This document shows, piece after piece, positions 7,998 to 17,029 of a stretch of 64,000 nt of DNA. Under the pieces are notes generated by a model. The model saw only the letters and a program-made list of their open reading frames with translations. It was not told where the DNA came from and ran no database searches. A program made the translations under genes and the position numbers. Where the stretch lies: NCBI RefSeq assembly GCF_029873255.1, contig NZ_CP123622.1, positions 1,024,501 through 1,088,500 of the forward strand, written 5' to 3'. Numbering within the stretch: the stretch's first letter is position 1; every line of letters begins with the position of its first letter. This DNA is from Pigmentibacter sp. JX0631. Its GTDB lineage: Bacteria > Bdellovibrionota_B > Oligoflexia > Silvanigrellales > Silvanigrellaceae.

Positions 7998-8732
7998 TTA
8001 ATATTTATTTACAAGATAATCGTGAACACTATACTTGTATTTCTGAATTTGATATTCTAAATATTCAAAATCATTTATAGTATCAATTTCAGTACAGACA
8101 GGAGATTCAAAAGCTAATATTTTATCTCCATGAAGAGAATTGTTTTTCATAATTATATCATTAATAACTATATCAATATACCCATCAGGAATATAAACTT
8201 TTGGTACCTGTTGACGGGGGGCTACTGAGTAATTATTAATATTGTTACCCGCTAAAGGTATAAAATATTTATTCAAGTTATCTTTTAAAAACCATTTATA
8301 AGGAGACTCAGGACATTCATGTGCAGAGCGTAAAGAAGTAAAATCATTATTTTCTAAGAAAAGTTTTATAGCATTACTTAAAATATTGACTTCTCGCAAA
8401 GGTGTTGTAGGTCGAAAATGCACCCAGGAATCAGGTAATTTTACATCATTTTTTAGGAACCAATGAATTGTATGCTGCATAAATTCCAAATCACTTGAAT
8501 TGTCTTGGGATATATCCGCGGGACGAAGAAAAGGAACTTCTGCTCCAAATTTTAGTGCTATCTCTGCAATTTCTTCTGAATCTGTAGAGACAATTACTTT
8601 TTGAATTTGGGGACACATTTTTGCTGCAGCAATTGAATAAGCAATTAATGGAAAATTACCAAGTAGTTTGATATTTTTTTTTGGTACCCCTTTTGATCCG
8701 CCTCTTGCAGGAATTATTGCATAGAAATTCAT
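7998..8732 (-). CDS. CMP-nonulosonate cytidylyltransferase (NeuA/LegF/PseF-like)
   Basis: A 244-residue enzyme of the acylneuraminate cytidylyltransferase family, which activates a nonulosonic acid with CTP. The N-terminal IIPARGGSKGVPKKN (6-20) is the diagnostic CTP-binding signature, followed by STDSEEIAEIA and a FLRPADISQD segment. ATG 8732 overlaps the end of the preceding TIM-barrel gene by 4 bases, so translation is coupled. It is the direct partner of the NeuB-type synthase two genes upstream. Family members differ in the acid they accept (sialic, legionaminic, pseudaminic, Kdn), and the sequence alone does not choose between them. Confidence 0.85.
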   Translation of the reverse strand: MNFYAIIPARGGSKGVPKKNIKLLGNFPLIAYSIAAAKMCPQIQKVIVSTDSEEIAEIALKFGAEVPFLRPADISQDNSSDLEFMQHTIHWFLKNDVKLPDSWVHFRPTTPLREVNILSNAIKLFLENNDFTSLRSAHECPESPYKWFLKDNLNKYFIPLAGNNINNYSVAPRQQVPKVYIPDGYIDIVINDIIMKNNSLHGDKILAFESPVCTEIDTINDFEYLEYQIQKYKYSVHDYLVNKY

Positions 8733-9580
8733 ATTAAATTCTCTTTTATATTTTTAAACAAATCTTGTATGTACATTAACTGCTTTTTAAAAATATTTAA
8801 ACCTTCATCATCTCTGTATGCTTGCATAATAAATAAACCTTCATAGTTTAATTTATTCAATAATACTAATACTTCTTTTATATTTGCATCTCCTGTTCCA
8901 AGAACGACAGAGCCACCGTTCTTTTTTCTGTCTTTTATATGAACGTCTGTTACATAGCTGCCATAAAACTCAAACTCTTTACTAGGATTATATCCAATAC
9001 TTGCACTATTTCCAATATCATAATTAACAGCGATCATTTTACTTGGAAAATTTTTAAGTAAAGATAAAAATTTCTCAGGACACAAATCAGTTTCCAAAGA
9101 TAAATAAACTGAATTTAATTCAGCATCCTTTAAGCATTGTGAAATTGACTGGACAAAAATCATTTTATCATCATCAGTTTTTAAAGATGAATTATCTACA
9201 CAAGGAATTACTATATTATTTACTCCAAGAGTAGGCGAAATTTTTATGATATGTTTTAGAATAGAAACAGCTTCTTCAAGTCTATATTTATCTGTCCCAT
9301 GCAAAGGAGATTCCATAAAAAAATCTGCACAAATACTTTTAACAGTGACGCCTGTCTCTTGAATAATTCCTTTAATTTCCTCAATACCACCGGAATAAAT
9401 TAAAGGATTTTTTTCAAATTTGGCATAGTCTAAAATAAATTCAATACTGTCTAAATTTAAGGAAGCTGCTATAGGGAACTCATCTTTCCAAAAATGAATA
9501 GGGTGTGCCTGATATCTTCCTTCAAATTTTGGTAACAAGCGCCCCTGCATTACACCAAGTTTTAATTCTTTCAAAACCAT
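8729..9580 (-). CDS. sugar phosphate isomerase/epimerase-like TIM barrel
   Basis: A 283-residue protein of the xylose-isomerase-like (AP endonuclease 2) TIM-barrel superfamily. The opening LGVMQGRLLP, the acidic strands LSLETD (160-165, Glu163) and NYDIGN (186-191, Asp188), and VHIKDR (213-218, His214) supply the usual divalent-metal ligands. It overlaps the NeuB-type gene by 10 bases and the cytidylyltransferase by 4, so all three are translated as a unit. A GGAGA site precedes ATG 9580. An isomerase or epimerase step on the precursor sugar is likely. The gene upstream carries a second, divergent barrel of the same superfamily fused to NeuB. Confidence 0.75.
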   Translation of the reverse strand: MVLKELKLGVMQGRLLPKFEGRYQAHPIHFWKDEFPIAASLNLDSIEFILDYAKFEKNPLIYSGGIEEIKGIIQETGVTVKSICADFFMESPLHGTDKYRLEEAVSILKHIIKISPTLGVNNIVIPCVDNSSLKTDDDKMIFVQSISQCLKDAELNSVYLSLETDLCPEKFLSLLKNFPSKMIAVNYDIGNSASIGYNPSKEFEFYGSYVTDVHIKDRKKNGGSVVLGTGDANIKEVLVLLNKLNYEGLFIMQAYRDDEGLNIFKKQLMYIQDLFKNIKENLI

Positions 9581-11484
9581 TTCTCCAATCTCTCAAGCGC
9601 AATCCAAAACCCTTCACCATCATTTTTATGCCCCTGCCAAATTTCAGGAATAAATGATGCTTTTGGACAATGCTTATCCAACAAATAAGCTAGCTTATTA
9701 AATTCAATCTCTCCCTCACCAATTTGGAGACCTTCACCGTCTACTCCTTCTGCATCACCTAAATGAATATGAGCTGTGTAAGGTGCGACTAAATTTAAAA
9801 ATTGCTCCATACTATATTTGTGATAATTACACGTTAGATGCGAATGTGAATAATCTAAACACATTCTATAATTAAATTCTTTACAAAACCAAGCGCATTC
9901 TTCAGGAAATTTAAATAAGTTTTGATATTGCTGTCCCCCCATATGCCATGGAAAAGGAGCCATTGTTTGTGGTATTAACTCTACTTCAGGATCTTCAAAT
10001 TGTTTGAAACTTTCAAGAAGTTCAAAGTACATAGGCTTTCTTAGATGTTCTTGCAGAGGAGAATTTTGTGTAAATCCCCCTACGTTTGCTACAATTAAAG
10101 GCCTTTTTTCATTTGGAAAATATTTTTTTAATTCCTTCGTAATAGAAACAACTTTTTTCATATTTTGAATAGACTTTTTCCTATACTCTAAATCAGGAGA
10201 ACAAAGATCTAACAGATGATCACCTTCAAACAACTCAGGAGCATGAACAACAAACCCTTGTGTATAATTCCTATCAAAAAATTGTGAAATATTCTCATCC
10301 ATATCTTTGTAACTTAAATGAAACTCAACAATGTCCGGATGAGATATTTCTATTATTTGTTTATAGTCATGATATCTTACAGGCACACCCCAATTTCTTT
10401 TAAATTTATATTTTTTAGGTCTAACTAGTAAATTACCGGGAAGATCAGAATCATACAAAATTTCACCTGGGTTAATATTTCTCTTTGCTAAATTCCCAAT
10501 TAATTGATTAACTTTATAGGGCTGTAGACCTTTACCTGGGCTAATAAATTCAAACATGTCTTCTTTAAATACTTCATCCTTACTAATAAAAACTTTAGCT
10601 GTAATACTTTTCGCTAAGTTTTCTCTATTAATCAACTCTCCTTGGCTTATTCTTCTTTTAATATTTTTCGAACCGAGGGCTAACTCCACATTCCTGATAC
10701 AACGAACCATTTCTTTCATTTCGCTAGGCAATAGACTAACTTTATGGTCGTTACCTTCCATTTTTTTATCGAAAGTAAAATGCTTCTCAATAATTTTAGC
10801 GCCTAAAGCGACAGCTGCAATAGGAACTTCAATTCCTCTTTCATGTCCTGAATAACCTACTATTGAAGTCATTTTTTGGAGTTGGGATAAATAATTTAAA
10901 TTAACATCTTTAAAAGGACTGGGGTAAGTAGAATTGCAATGTAATAAAGCATAAGGAGAGTCTAAAGAATTCAATAGATCAATAGCAAATTCAATTTCAT
11001 TTTGAGATGACATCCCACAGGAACAAATTAAAGGTTTTCCTGTTTTTGCAATGGCTGTTAGGAGTTCATGATTTGTGAGATCAGCTGAAGCAACTTTATA
11101 TAAATTAATGCCGTAATCTGCTAAAGCATTTACACTTTGTACATCCCAAGGAGTACAGAAAGCAATAATGTTCTTTTCTTTACAGTAATCAAATAATCCA
11201 AAAAGGTCATGATTAGATAATTGAACTCTAGATAATAAATCTAGAGTATATTGTGTTGACAAATCTGCTTCACTATTTTTATTAGCAAAAGATTTTCCAT
11301 ACAAACTTTCCATATTTCGCATTTGAAACTTTACGGCATCGACTCCACAGTCAATAGCGGAATCAATAAGCTCTTTGGCAAGTTTAACTGAACCATTATG
11401 ATTATTTCCAATTTCAGCAATAATAAAAGCAGGTTGATTTTCACCTACCCCTTTGTTTTCAACTTTAAACTCTTTAAATATCAT
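9571..11484 (-). CDS. NeuB-type nonulosonic acid synthase fused to a C-terminal TIM barrel
   Basis: A 637-residue fusion. Residues 18-265 are the NeuB catalytic barrel, which condenses phosphoenolpyruvate with a hexose-derived aldose: FIIAEIGNNHNG, KFQ (52-54), HCNSTYP (182-188), GYSGHERG with His214, and KHFT with His235. The two histidines match the metal ligands of known sialic acid synthases. Residues 294-350 are the antifreeze-like SAF domain that closes the neighbouring active site. Ordinary NeuB proteins end there at about 350 residues. Here about 280 further residues form a xylose-isomerase-like barrel with LDYSHSHL, HIHLGD and FIPEIWQGH segments. It lies one base after the GHMP kinase. 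The fused barrel probably makes or epimerises the aldose substrate. Confidence 0.83.
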   Translation of the reverse strand: MIFKEFKVENKGVGENQPAFIIAEIGNNHNGSVKLAKELIDSAIDCGVDAVKFQMRNMESLYGKSFANKNSEADLSTQYTLDLLSRVQLSNHDLFGLFDYCKEKNIIAFCTPWDVQSVNALADYGINLYKVASADLTNHELLTAIAKTGKPLICSCGMSSQNEIEFAIDLLNSLDSPYALLHCNSTYPSPFKDVNLNYLSQLQKMTSIVGYSGHERGIEVPIAAVALGAKIIEKHFTFDKKMEGNDHKVSLLPSEMKEMVRCIRNVELALGSKNIKRRISQGELINRENLAKSITAKVFISKDEVFKEDMFEFISPGKGLQPYKVNQLIGNLAKRNINPGEILYDSDLPGNLLVRPKKYKFKRNWGVPVRYHDYKQIIEISHPDIVEFHLSYKDMDENISQFFDRNYTQGFVVHAPELFEGDHLLDLCSPDLEYRKKSIQNMKKVVSITKELKKYFPNEKRPLIVANVGGFTQNSPLQEHLRKPMYFELLESFKQFEDPEVELIPQTMAPFPWHMGGQQYQNLFKFPEECAWFCKEFNYRMCLDYSHSHLTCNYHKYSMEQFLNLVAPYTAHIHLGDAEGVDGEGLQIGEGEIEFNKLAYLLDKHCPKASFIPEIWQGHKNDGEGFWIALERLEKWF

Positions 11485-11485
11485 T

Positions 11486-12874
11486 TTAATTTCCCTGATT
11501 TAAATCACTTACTCTGACAGTCCAACTTCTTACACCCTGCATTTCAAAAATAAAATCTTTAACAATGAGACCTTTTTCCTTCAAAAACTTTGTTAATCTC
11601 GCTTTTTGTTCTGCGTGAGATTGAAAAAGAAAAAAACCACCTCCACCCGCACCCATAATTTTACCGCCAATAGCACCATTTAATTTACTTGAATTATAAA
11701 TATCATCTAAAACGTCATCACTTATGCCATTTGCAAATTTTTTCTTAAGCTCCCATGATTCATCTAGCAATAAACCAAAGGAATCTATTTCTCCTCTAAG
11801 CAATAAAGATTTCATTTCATATGCTATTTCTCTGGTTCTATGGGCATATTCAACGACATGATTTTTTTTCATCTCTTTTTTCTGCTGATTATGAATTTGC
11901 CCAACAGGATGTCCTTTTCCTGAAAAACAAACAAGTAATCGTTCTTCCAATTCATTAATAACTTCTTGATTTAATTTCAAAGAAAACACTTCATTTTTTT
12001 TGGAATTAAATTCAATAAAATTAAAACCTCCAAAGACAGTAGCATATTGGTCCTGCCAGCCTCCAGCAAAAGCAAGCTCAATTCTCTCTGCTTGAAAAGC
12101 CATTTCAGCAATTTCATGACTATTTAATTTATCTTCTCTAAATTGATTAAATGCAGAAATAACTGCAGATACAACTGCTGATGAGCCACCTAGACCCGAA
12201 TGCAAAGGAAAATCGCAATAGATCTCTAATTCAAAACCATATTTAGGTTTTAATAAGTTTAATACTGCTTTAATTAGATCTAAGTTACCATTATAAATCA
12301 TTTCATCTATAGTAGCGAATTCAACTATTTGATTAAAATCATGCGAAATAATTGTTATCTTTGAATCTAGCCGTTTTTTTAAGCTACAATGTGCATAAAG
12401 ATTAATAGTAGCATTAAATACAGCGCCACCAAAATCAGAAAAGTAAGATGTTAAGTCGGTACCCCCCCCCCCAAAGCTGATACGGACAGGTGCTTTTCCT
12501 CTTGCCAATAAATTTGCAGTTTCTCTATAATGTAACATTTCAGGAAAAATAATATCAATTGGTTTACCTGAATCATCAATAATAGGAATAAATTTACATC
12601 CACAATCAAATATTTTTAAAACTTCTTCTCTAGTATAAAAAGAATTAACATAATTAAATGAAGTATTGACGAAGTTTTTTGGGCTGTCTAATTGATGAGC
12701 CCCTTCAATAAATGCTCTTCTAATATCACCGTCTGTTAATAATCCTTTAATTTTTTGATTCTGATCTAATGCAATGATAAAACCTTTTGCATTGCTTTCA
12801 ATTTTTTCTAAACAATCCAATATTGTGGTATCTTCTTTAATTTCTAATGATAATTCACTAATTATAGGTAGCAT
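11486..12874 (-). CDS. CBS-domain GHMP sugar kinase (HddA-like)
   Basis: From ATG 12874 the protein has 462 residues. I prefer this start over ATG 12916 because a GAGAGG site lies 8-9 bases before it and it avoids overlapping the upstream gene. Residues 6-115 are two CBS repeats (KIKGLLTDGDIRRAFIEG is typical), usually regulatory adenine-nucleotide sensors. The rest is a GHMP kinase: APVRISFGGGGTDL near 128-141, the ATP loop PLHSGLGGSS at 223-232, and GAIGGKIMGAGGGGF near the C-terminus. This matches D-glycero-heptose 7-phosphate kinases. The FGGGG codons contain an 11-base G run. Fusion of CBS and kinase is also seen in other surface-sugar clusters. Confidence 0.82.
   Translation of the reverse strand: MLPIISELSLEIKEDTTILDCLEKIESNAKGFIIALDQNQKIKGLLTDGDIRRAFIEGAHQLDSPKNFVNTSFNYVNSFYTREEVLKIFDCGCKFIPIIDDSGKPIDIIFPEMLHYRETANLLARGKAPVRISFGGGGTDLTSYFSDFGGAVFNATINLYAHCSLKKRLDSKITIISHDFNQIVEFATIDEMIYNGNLDLIKAVLNLLKPKYGFELEIYCDFPLHSGLGGSSAVVSAVISAFNQFREDKLNSHEIAEMAFQAERIELAFAGGWQDQYATVFGGFNFIEFNSKKNEVFSLKLNQEVINELEERLLVCFSGKGHPVGQIHNQQKKEMKKNHVVEYAHRTREIAYEMKSLLLRGEIDSFGLLLDESWELKKKFANGISDDVLDDIYNSSKLNGAIGGKIMGAGGGGFFLFQSHAEQKARLTKFLKEKGLIVKDFIFEMQGVRSWTVRVSDLNQGN
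12462..12472 (-). repeat. 11-base poly-G tract inside the GHMP kinase gene
   Basis: Eleven consecutive C on the plus strand are eleven G on the coding strand, spelling the Gly codons of the FGGGG nucleotide-binding loop. It is by far the longest G/C homopolymer noticed in this AT-rich window. Runs of this length slip during replication, and a change of one base would truncate the kinase at about one third of its length. It could be a phase-variation switch, or a site prone to sequencing error. Confidence 0.85.
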
Positions 12875-12893
12875 ATAAAAATACCTCTCTATT

Positions 12894-13724
12894 TCACCAA
12901 ATTGATCTTCCACCATCGATCACTAAATTGGCGCCATTCATATAAGACGATGCATCTGAGCATAAAAAAATAATAGCACCTTGATATTCATTTGCATTTG
13001 CCATTCTACCAAGAGGTATTTTTTTAGCTACATTCGATAGAAATAAAGTATTTTGATTATTAAATACACCACCTGGAGAAATTGAATTAGATCGCACTCC
13101 TTTATCAGCCCAATAAGTTGCTAAATATTTTGTTAAACCAATTATACCATGCTTTGTTATGGAATAACTAACTGGTTTTACATCTTGTTGATCATCCGGT
13201 AAACCTTCTTTGTAATATAATCTTTGATCAGGTGCAATTATGCCTAAATCTGAAGAAATATTTATAATATTCCCAAAATTTCGTTTTGACATTTCTGTAC
13301 CAAAAATTTTTGAGCAAATGACGGAACCTTTTAAGCTAACATCTAAATCTTTTGACCATAAATCAAAGTCTAAATTTTCTAATCGATTATTTGCTTTCAT
13401 ACCAACTGCGCCTACAGCTGGATTACAAGCAGCATTGTTAATGAGCGTGTCAACAAATATTCCTTTTTCCTTTAATTCATTAAATACATTTAAAACACTT
13501 TGTTCAGAAGTGATATCCATTTGATAATAAATGGATTGATTTACATATTTTTGATTTAGATCATGCGATAAATTCTTAACTTTTTCAATATCGATATCGG
13601 TTAAAATAACATTGCCACCAAAAGCCATTATAGCTTCGGCATGCATTTTTCCTAATAAACCTGCACTACCCGTAATTAATATATTTTTATTTTCTAAAGA
13701 AAATAAATTATTTGAGATATTCAT
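12894..13724 (-). CDS. SDR oxidoreductase similar to flagellin-modification PtmA
   Basis: A 276-residue classical SDR with ITGSAGLLG (17-25), INNAACNPAVG (95-105), Ser157/158 and Tyr187-x3-Lys191 in SYSITKHG. The AGLLGKMHAEA start and the insert before the catalytic Tyr resemble PtmA-type proteins from legionaminic/pseudaminic acid clusters. ATG 13724 follows an AAGGTT site and overlaps the GT2 gene stop by 4 bases. It starts the tightly spaced block running down to the aminotransferase at 3711. Oxidation or reduction of a nucleotide-sugar or sugar-phosphate intermediate is likely. Confidence 0.78.
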   Translation of the reverse strand: MNISNNLFSLENKNILITGSAGLLGKMHAEAIMAFGGNVILTDIDIEKVKNLSHDLNQKYVNQSIYYQMDITSEQSVLNVFNELKEKGIFVDTLINNAACNPAVGAVGMKANNRLENLDFDLWSKDLDVSLKGSVICSKIFGTEMSKRNFGNIINISSDLGIIAPDQRLYYKEGLPDDQQDVKPVSYSITKHGIIGLTKYLATYWADKGVRSNSISPGGVFNNQNTLFLSNVAKKIPLGRMANANEYQGAIIFLCSDASSYMNGANLVIDGGRSIW

Positions 13725-14713
13725 AAACTAACCTTTATATTTTTTAACATTTTATTAAGAATATATGACATTTTTAAGAAATTTTGTGCAAAGCCCAATT
13801 TAGTATAAATTTCTGGCTGATATTCTTTTTTTGATTTTGTCACTAGTAATTTTGATAAATCCTCGTTCCCAGCATCAAGAGCTCTCATTGCCGCTCTCAA
13901 ATAAGAAAATGATTTGTTCATTTTATAAAACTCCATTGTTTTATTACTAATATTTATTTCAGAGTTTTTACTAATGAATGAGTCTAAACATTTATACATA
14001 ACATCTAAATCACAATTTTTACGTATAGCAGAAGATCCCTGCTGTTCATGAATACGATAATTTAATAGAGGTTCCATTACAAATGCTATTTTTTCTCCAT
14101 TTTTAAGTATTTTTAACCAAGCATTTAAATCTTCATTAGTTGGAAAATCATCATCAAATAAATTTTTTAATAAGCTTGATTTTCTGGTCATATAACTAGG
14201 ACAAGGAAGAAAATTTCCATACTCAAGAAAAACTGGTAAAATGGAATTTAAATCACCGATTAATAATTTAGCTTTTTCTTCAAAAGAAAAATTGTATAAA
14301 AAATTATAATTTTTATTCTTTATAATATTTTTTTCTGAATTTAAAAAATTTAACTGAGTAAAAACATGATTTACTTCTGAGTAATTTAACAAAACATTAT
14401 ATTGTTTTTCAATTATTTTCTCAGAATAGATATCATCAGCATGATATATTGCCACATATTTACCGTTTGTTTTTTCAATTGCACTTGAAATATTTTTTGT
14501 ATATCCGATATTTGTCTCATTTTTAAAAAATTTTACTCTAGAATCTTTTCGACAAAAATCACTAACTATAGTGGAAGAATCATCAGTGGAACAATTATCA
14601 GAAACAATAATTTCAATATTTGAATATGTTTGTCTTAATAAACTCTCTATTGTAAATTTAATAAATTTGCCGCAATTATATGATGGTATAGCGATTGAAA
14701 CCAATTCGTTCAT
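13721..14713 (-). CDS. glycosyltransferase family 2
   Basis: A 330-residue GT-A fold enzyme. VSIAIPSYNCGKFI, then NIEIIVSDNCSTDDS, forms the nucleotide-binding half, and AIYHADDIYSEKII carries the DxD-like metal motif. The ATG at 14713 is chosen over the upstream TTG 14728 because AAAGGAA sits just before it. There are no membrane segments apart from a short hydrophobic C-terminus, so it is cytosolic or peripheral. It overlaps the following SDR gene by 4 bases. Donor and acceptor are not predictable from sequence. Confidence 0.82.
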   Translation of the reverse strand: MNELVSIAIPSYNCGKFIKFTIESLLRQTYSNIEIIVSDNCSTDDSSTIVSDFCRKDSRVKFFKNETNIGYTKNISSAIEKTNGKYVAIYHADDIYSEKIIEKQYNVLLNYSEVNHVFTQLNFLNSEKNIIKNKNYNFLYNFSFEEKAKLLIGDLNSILPVFLEYGNFLPCPSYMTRKSSLLKNLFDDDFPTNEDLNAWLKILKNGEKIAFVMEPLLNYRIHEQQGSSAIRKNCDLDVMYKCLDSFISKNSEINISNKTMEFYKMNKSFSYLRAAMRALDAGNEDLSKLLVTKSKKEYQPEIYTKLGFAQNFLKMSYILNKMLKNIKVSL

Positions 14714-14752
14714 ATATTTCCTTTGCAAACTAAAACTAATATAAAAATTAGA

Positions 14753-15880
14753 TCAAAATGATGAATATAAATTAATAATTTTTTTGACAATTATTTCTTC
14801 ATTATATTCAAGTAAAAATTTATTATATGCATTAAGCCTTAACTGTTCCATAAGCTCCTTATTTAAATAAAGTTTTTTTATTGCAGTTCTAAGACCTTCA
14901 ACAGACTTGACGTTTACCAATATTCCCGTTTTCATGTCTTCAACAATTTCATTACAACCAGGAACATTGCTTGTTATGATTGGTCTTCCACATGCTGCCG
15001 CTTCAATAAGAGCTTTGGGCAAACCTTCTCTGTAAGACGGTAAACATACCATTGTAGCTTGCTTATATAAATCTTTCATATTTTGTTGATAACCTAAAAA
15101 TTTGACTGAAGGTACTGCTAAAGAAATTTGTTCAACTTCCTGCTTAGTAAGAGAAGATGGATTTCCACTATCAATATCCCCTGAAATCCAAACTTCATGT
15201 GGAAAGTTTTCCTCTAAAAGAAGCTTTGAAGCATTACAAATTTCATAAATTCCTTTTTCTTTTATCAATCTAGCAGGAACTAATATAACGGGAAATTGCC
15301 GATTATTAGGAAGATCTTCAAAATAATTAAAATCAAATTGAGAAACTCCACTACCTTTAATTAAGTATAAATTTTTATCTCTAATTTTTAATTTATTTTT
15401 GAAAAAATCAAAGTCTACAGTATTTTGAACAATTAATCTGGAGTTTTTGCCATTAAACAAAAACCGATATACTAAAATCACAAAAAATTTTATAGTTCTT
15501 GCATAAATAGCTTGTGAAATAAAAATTGTACCTAAACCCGAAACTGCAAACACAACTTTCTTATTCAGTAGACGTAAAGGAATGCCACAAAATATTATAG
15601 GAATAATAGTTACTAAGTGAAATATTTTATCAAGCTTAGATATTTTAAACCCTAAAATAAATATTCTCAATAAATCTATTAATCGAATTCTCTGCCTTGA
15701 AAAGGGTAAGTAATGAAAATTTATATTATAATTATTTAATATTTTTTCTTCTTTTTTTGTTATTTCAGGCGCAAATAAAGTAACTTCTCCATTAAGTTTT
15801 AACACTTCGCGTGCAATATTAATTCTATGAGACAGAAAAAAATTTGTATTATTAATTATAAAAGCTATATTAATCTTCAT
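14753..15880 (-). CDS. glycosyltransferase family 4 (GT-B)
   Basis: A 375-residue GT-B enzyme. The N-terminal half begins INIAFIINNTNFFLSHR and the C-terminal nucleotide-sugar half contains VPARLIKEKGIYEI and the signature LPSYREGLPKALIEAAACGRPII, where the EGLPK-E pattern (E-x7-E) contacts the donor. A hydrophobic stretch around residues 75-125 may associate with the membrane, as in undecaprenyl-linked transferases. It overlaps the next upstream glycosyltransferase by 4 bases, indicating coupled translation. Confidence 0.82.
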   Translation of the reverse strand: MKINIAFIINNTNFFLSHRINIAREVLKLNGEVTLFAPEITKKEEKILNNYNINFHYLPFSRQRIRLIDLLRIFILGFKISKLDKIFHLVTIIPIIFCGIPLRLLNKKVVFAVSGLGTIFISQAIYARTIKFFVILVYRFLFNGKNSRLIVQNTVDFDFFKNKLKIRDKNLYLIKGSGVSQFDFNYFEDLPNNRQFPVILVPARLIKEKGIYEICNASKLLLEENFPHEVWISGDIDSGNPSSLTKQEVEQISLAVPSVKFLGYQQNMKDLYKQATMVCLPSYREGLPKALIEAAACGRPIITSNVPGCNEIVEDMKTGILVNVKSVEGLRTAIKKLYLNKELMEQLRLNAYNKFLLEYNEEIIVKKIINLYSSF

Positions 15881-16971
15881 GTATAATTTTTACCACTTGT
15901 AATTAAATTATAAATTAATTTAAATTTTGCTAAATAACATTCTTCAGAAAAAAATGACTTAGCTCGGTGAAAATTCATTTCACCATATTTTTTTAGAATA
16001 TTTTTATCAAAAAATTGCATTATTCTATTTGCTAATAATTCAGGATTTCTTTCCAAAACAATTTGCATATTATCGTCACCTAAAAACTCTTTTGGATTAG
16101 CATGATAGTTTAAAGTTATGCAAGGTACAGCTGAAATCATAGCTTCTCCTAAAGCGTTTGGCATTCCTTCAACCATGGAGGTAATTAAAAAAATGTCATG
16201 ATTTACAATTTCTTTATCAACTTCTTTACAATAACCTTTAAAAAAAATATTTTTTTCTAGACCAAAATTTTTGACCATTTGAACTAAATTCAAATACTCT
16301 GGGCCCTCACCATATATTGAAACATTAAAATTAATATTTTTTTCTTTCATTATACTAAATGCATTTAAAGCAATTGGATAGTCTTTTATTTTTATAAGTC
16401 GACCTATCATTATAATTTTTAATAAATTGCTGTCAAAATAATTATTTTTTACAACACCATTTTCTTTTATTATATTCCCAAGTTCATAAATGGGTTTTTT
16501 ATATTTAATAAATGCATTTTTCCAAGCTTCTTTTGCATCAAACGTTTGAACTATTAAACCGTTTGAAAAACAGGTATAAATAAAATTTAGCATTAAAAAT
16601 TTTAAATTCCGATACAAAAAGTTCTTATTTGAGTATTTTAGATAATATTCGGGATGAGTTTGCTCAAATGGAATCCAACGGATTTTTCCTAAAATTTTAA
16701 AAAGCAAGCAGTACTTATGATCATGAGCTAAGAAACTAATAACAATATTTTTTTTTGCCTTATATAAAGATTTAAATATTTCAGTAGAATATTTTCCACT
16801 TGGGCAATATTTATAAAAGTGATTTTCATCTATTTCTTTACAAAGAAACATTATTGAAAAACCATTTTCAATAAGTGTTTGTGCTTGTATAAGAATTTGC
16901 TTTTCCGCACCTCCACCCGATTTTATATAAGAGAATGCAAAATAAATAATTTCATTTTTATTATATTTCAT
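15877..16971 (-). CDS. glycosyltransferase family 4 (GT-B)
   Basis: A 364-residue protein starting at ATG 16971, which has a GGTGG site, rather than the in-frame TTG at 16992. The start contains SYIKSGGGAEKQILIQAQ, the typical GT4 donor-loop GG-AE motif. The C-terminal half has MIGRLIKIKDYPIALNAF and SMVEGMPNALGEAMISAVPCI with the E-x7-E pair. A moderately hydrophobic middle section (NFIYTCFSNGLIVQT) suggests membrane contact. It is one of three GT4 enzymes in the locus, each likely adding one residue to the repeat unit. Confidence 0.8.
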   Translation of the reverse strand: MKYNKNEIIYFAFSYIKSGGGAEKQILIQAQTLIENGFSIMFLCKEIDENHFYKYCPSGKYSTEIFKSLYKAKKNIVISFLAHDHKYCLLFKILGKIRWIPFEQTHPEYYLKYSNKNFLYRNLKFLMLNFIYTCFSNGLIVQTFDAKEAWKNAFIKYKKPIYELGNIIKENGVVKNNYFDSNLLKIIMIGRLIKIKDYPIALNAFSIMKEKNINFNVSIYGEGPEYLNLVQMVKNFGLEKNIFFKGYCKEVDKEIVNHDIFLITSMVEGMPNALGEAMISAVPCITLNYHANPKEFLGDDNMQIVLERNPELLANRIMQFFDKNILKKYGEMNFHRAKSFFSEECYLAKFKLIYNLITSGKNYT

Positions 16972-17029
16972 AAAACCACCATTATAAAACAATTCTTAAA
17001 TAAACATTTTTTAAATTATTTCAATTAAA

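Noticed and set aside
10556-10855. Plus-strand 99-codon frame inside the NeuB fusion gene
   Set aside because: It is antisense to strongly conserved NeuB motifs and shows no ribosome site or recognisable product.
12875-12916. Upstream ATG for the CBS-GHMP kinase
   Set aside because: It overlaps the preceding SDR gene and lacks a Shine-Dalgarno, while ATG 12874 has GAGAGG at good spacing.
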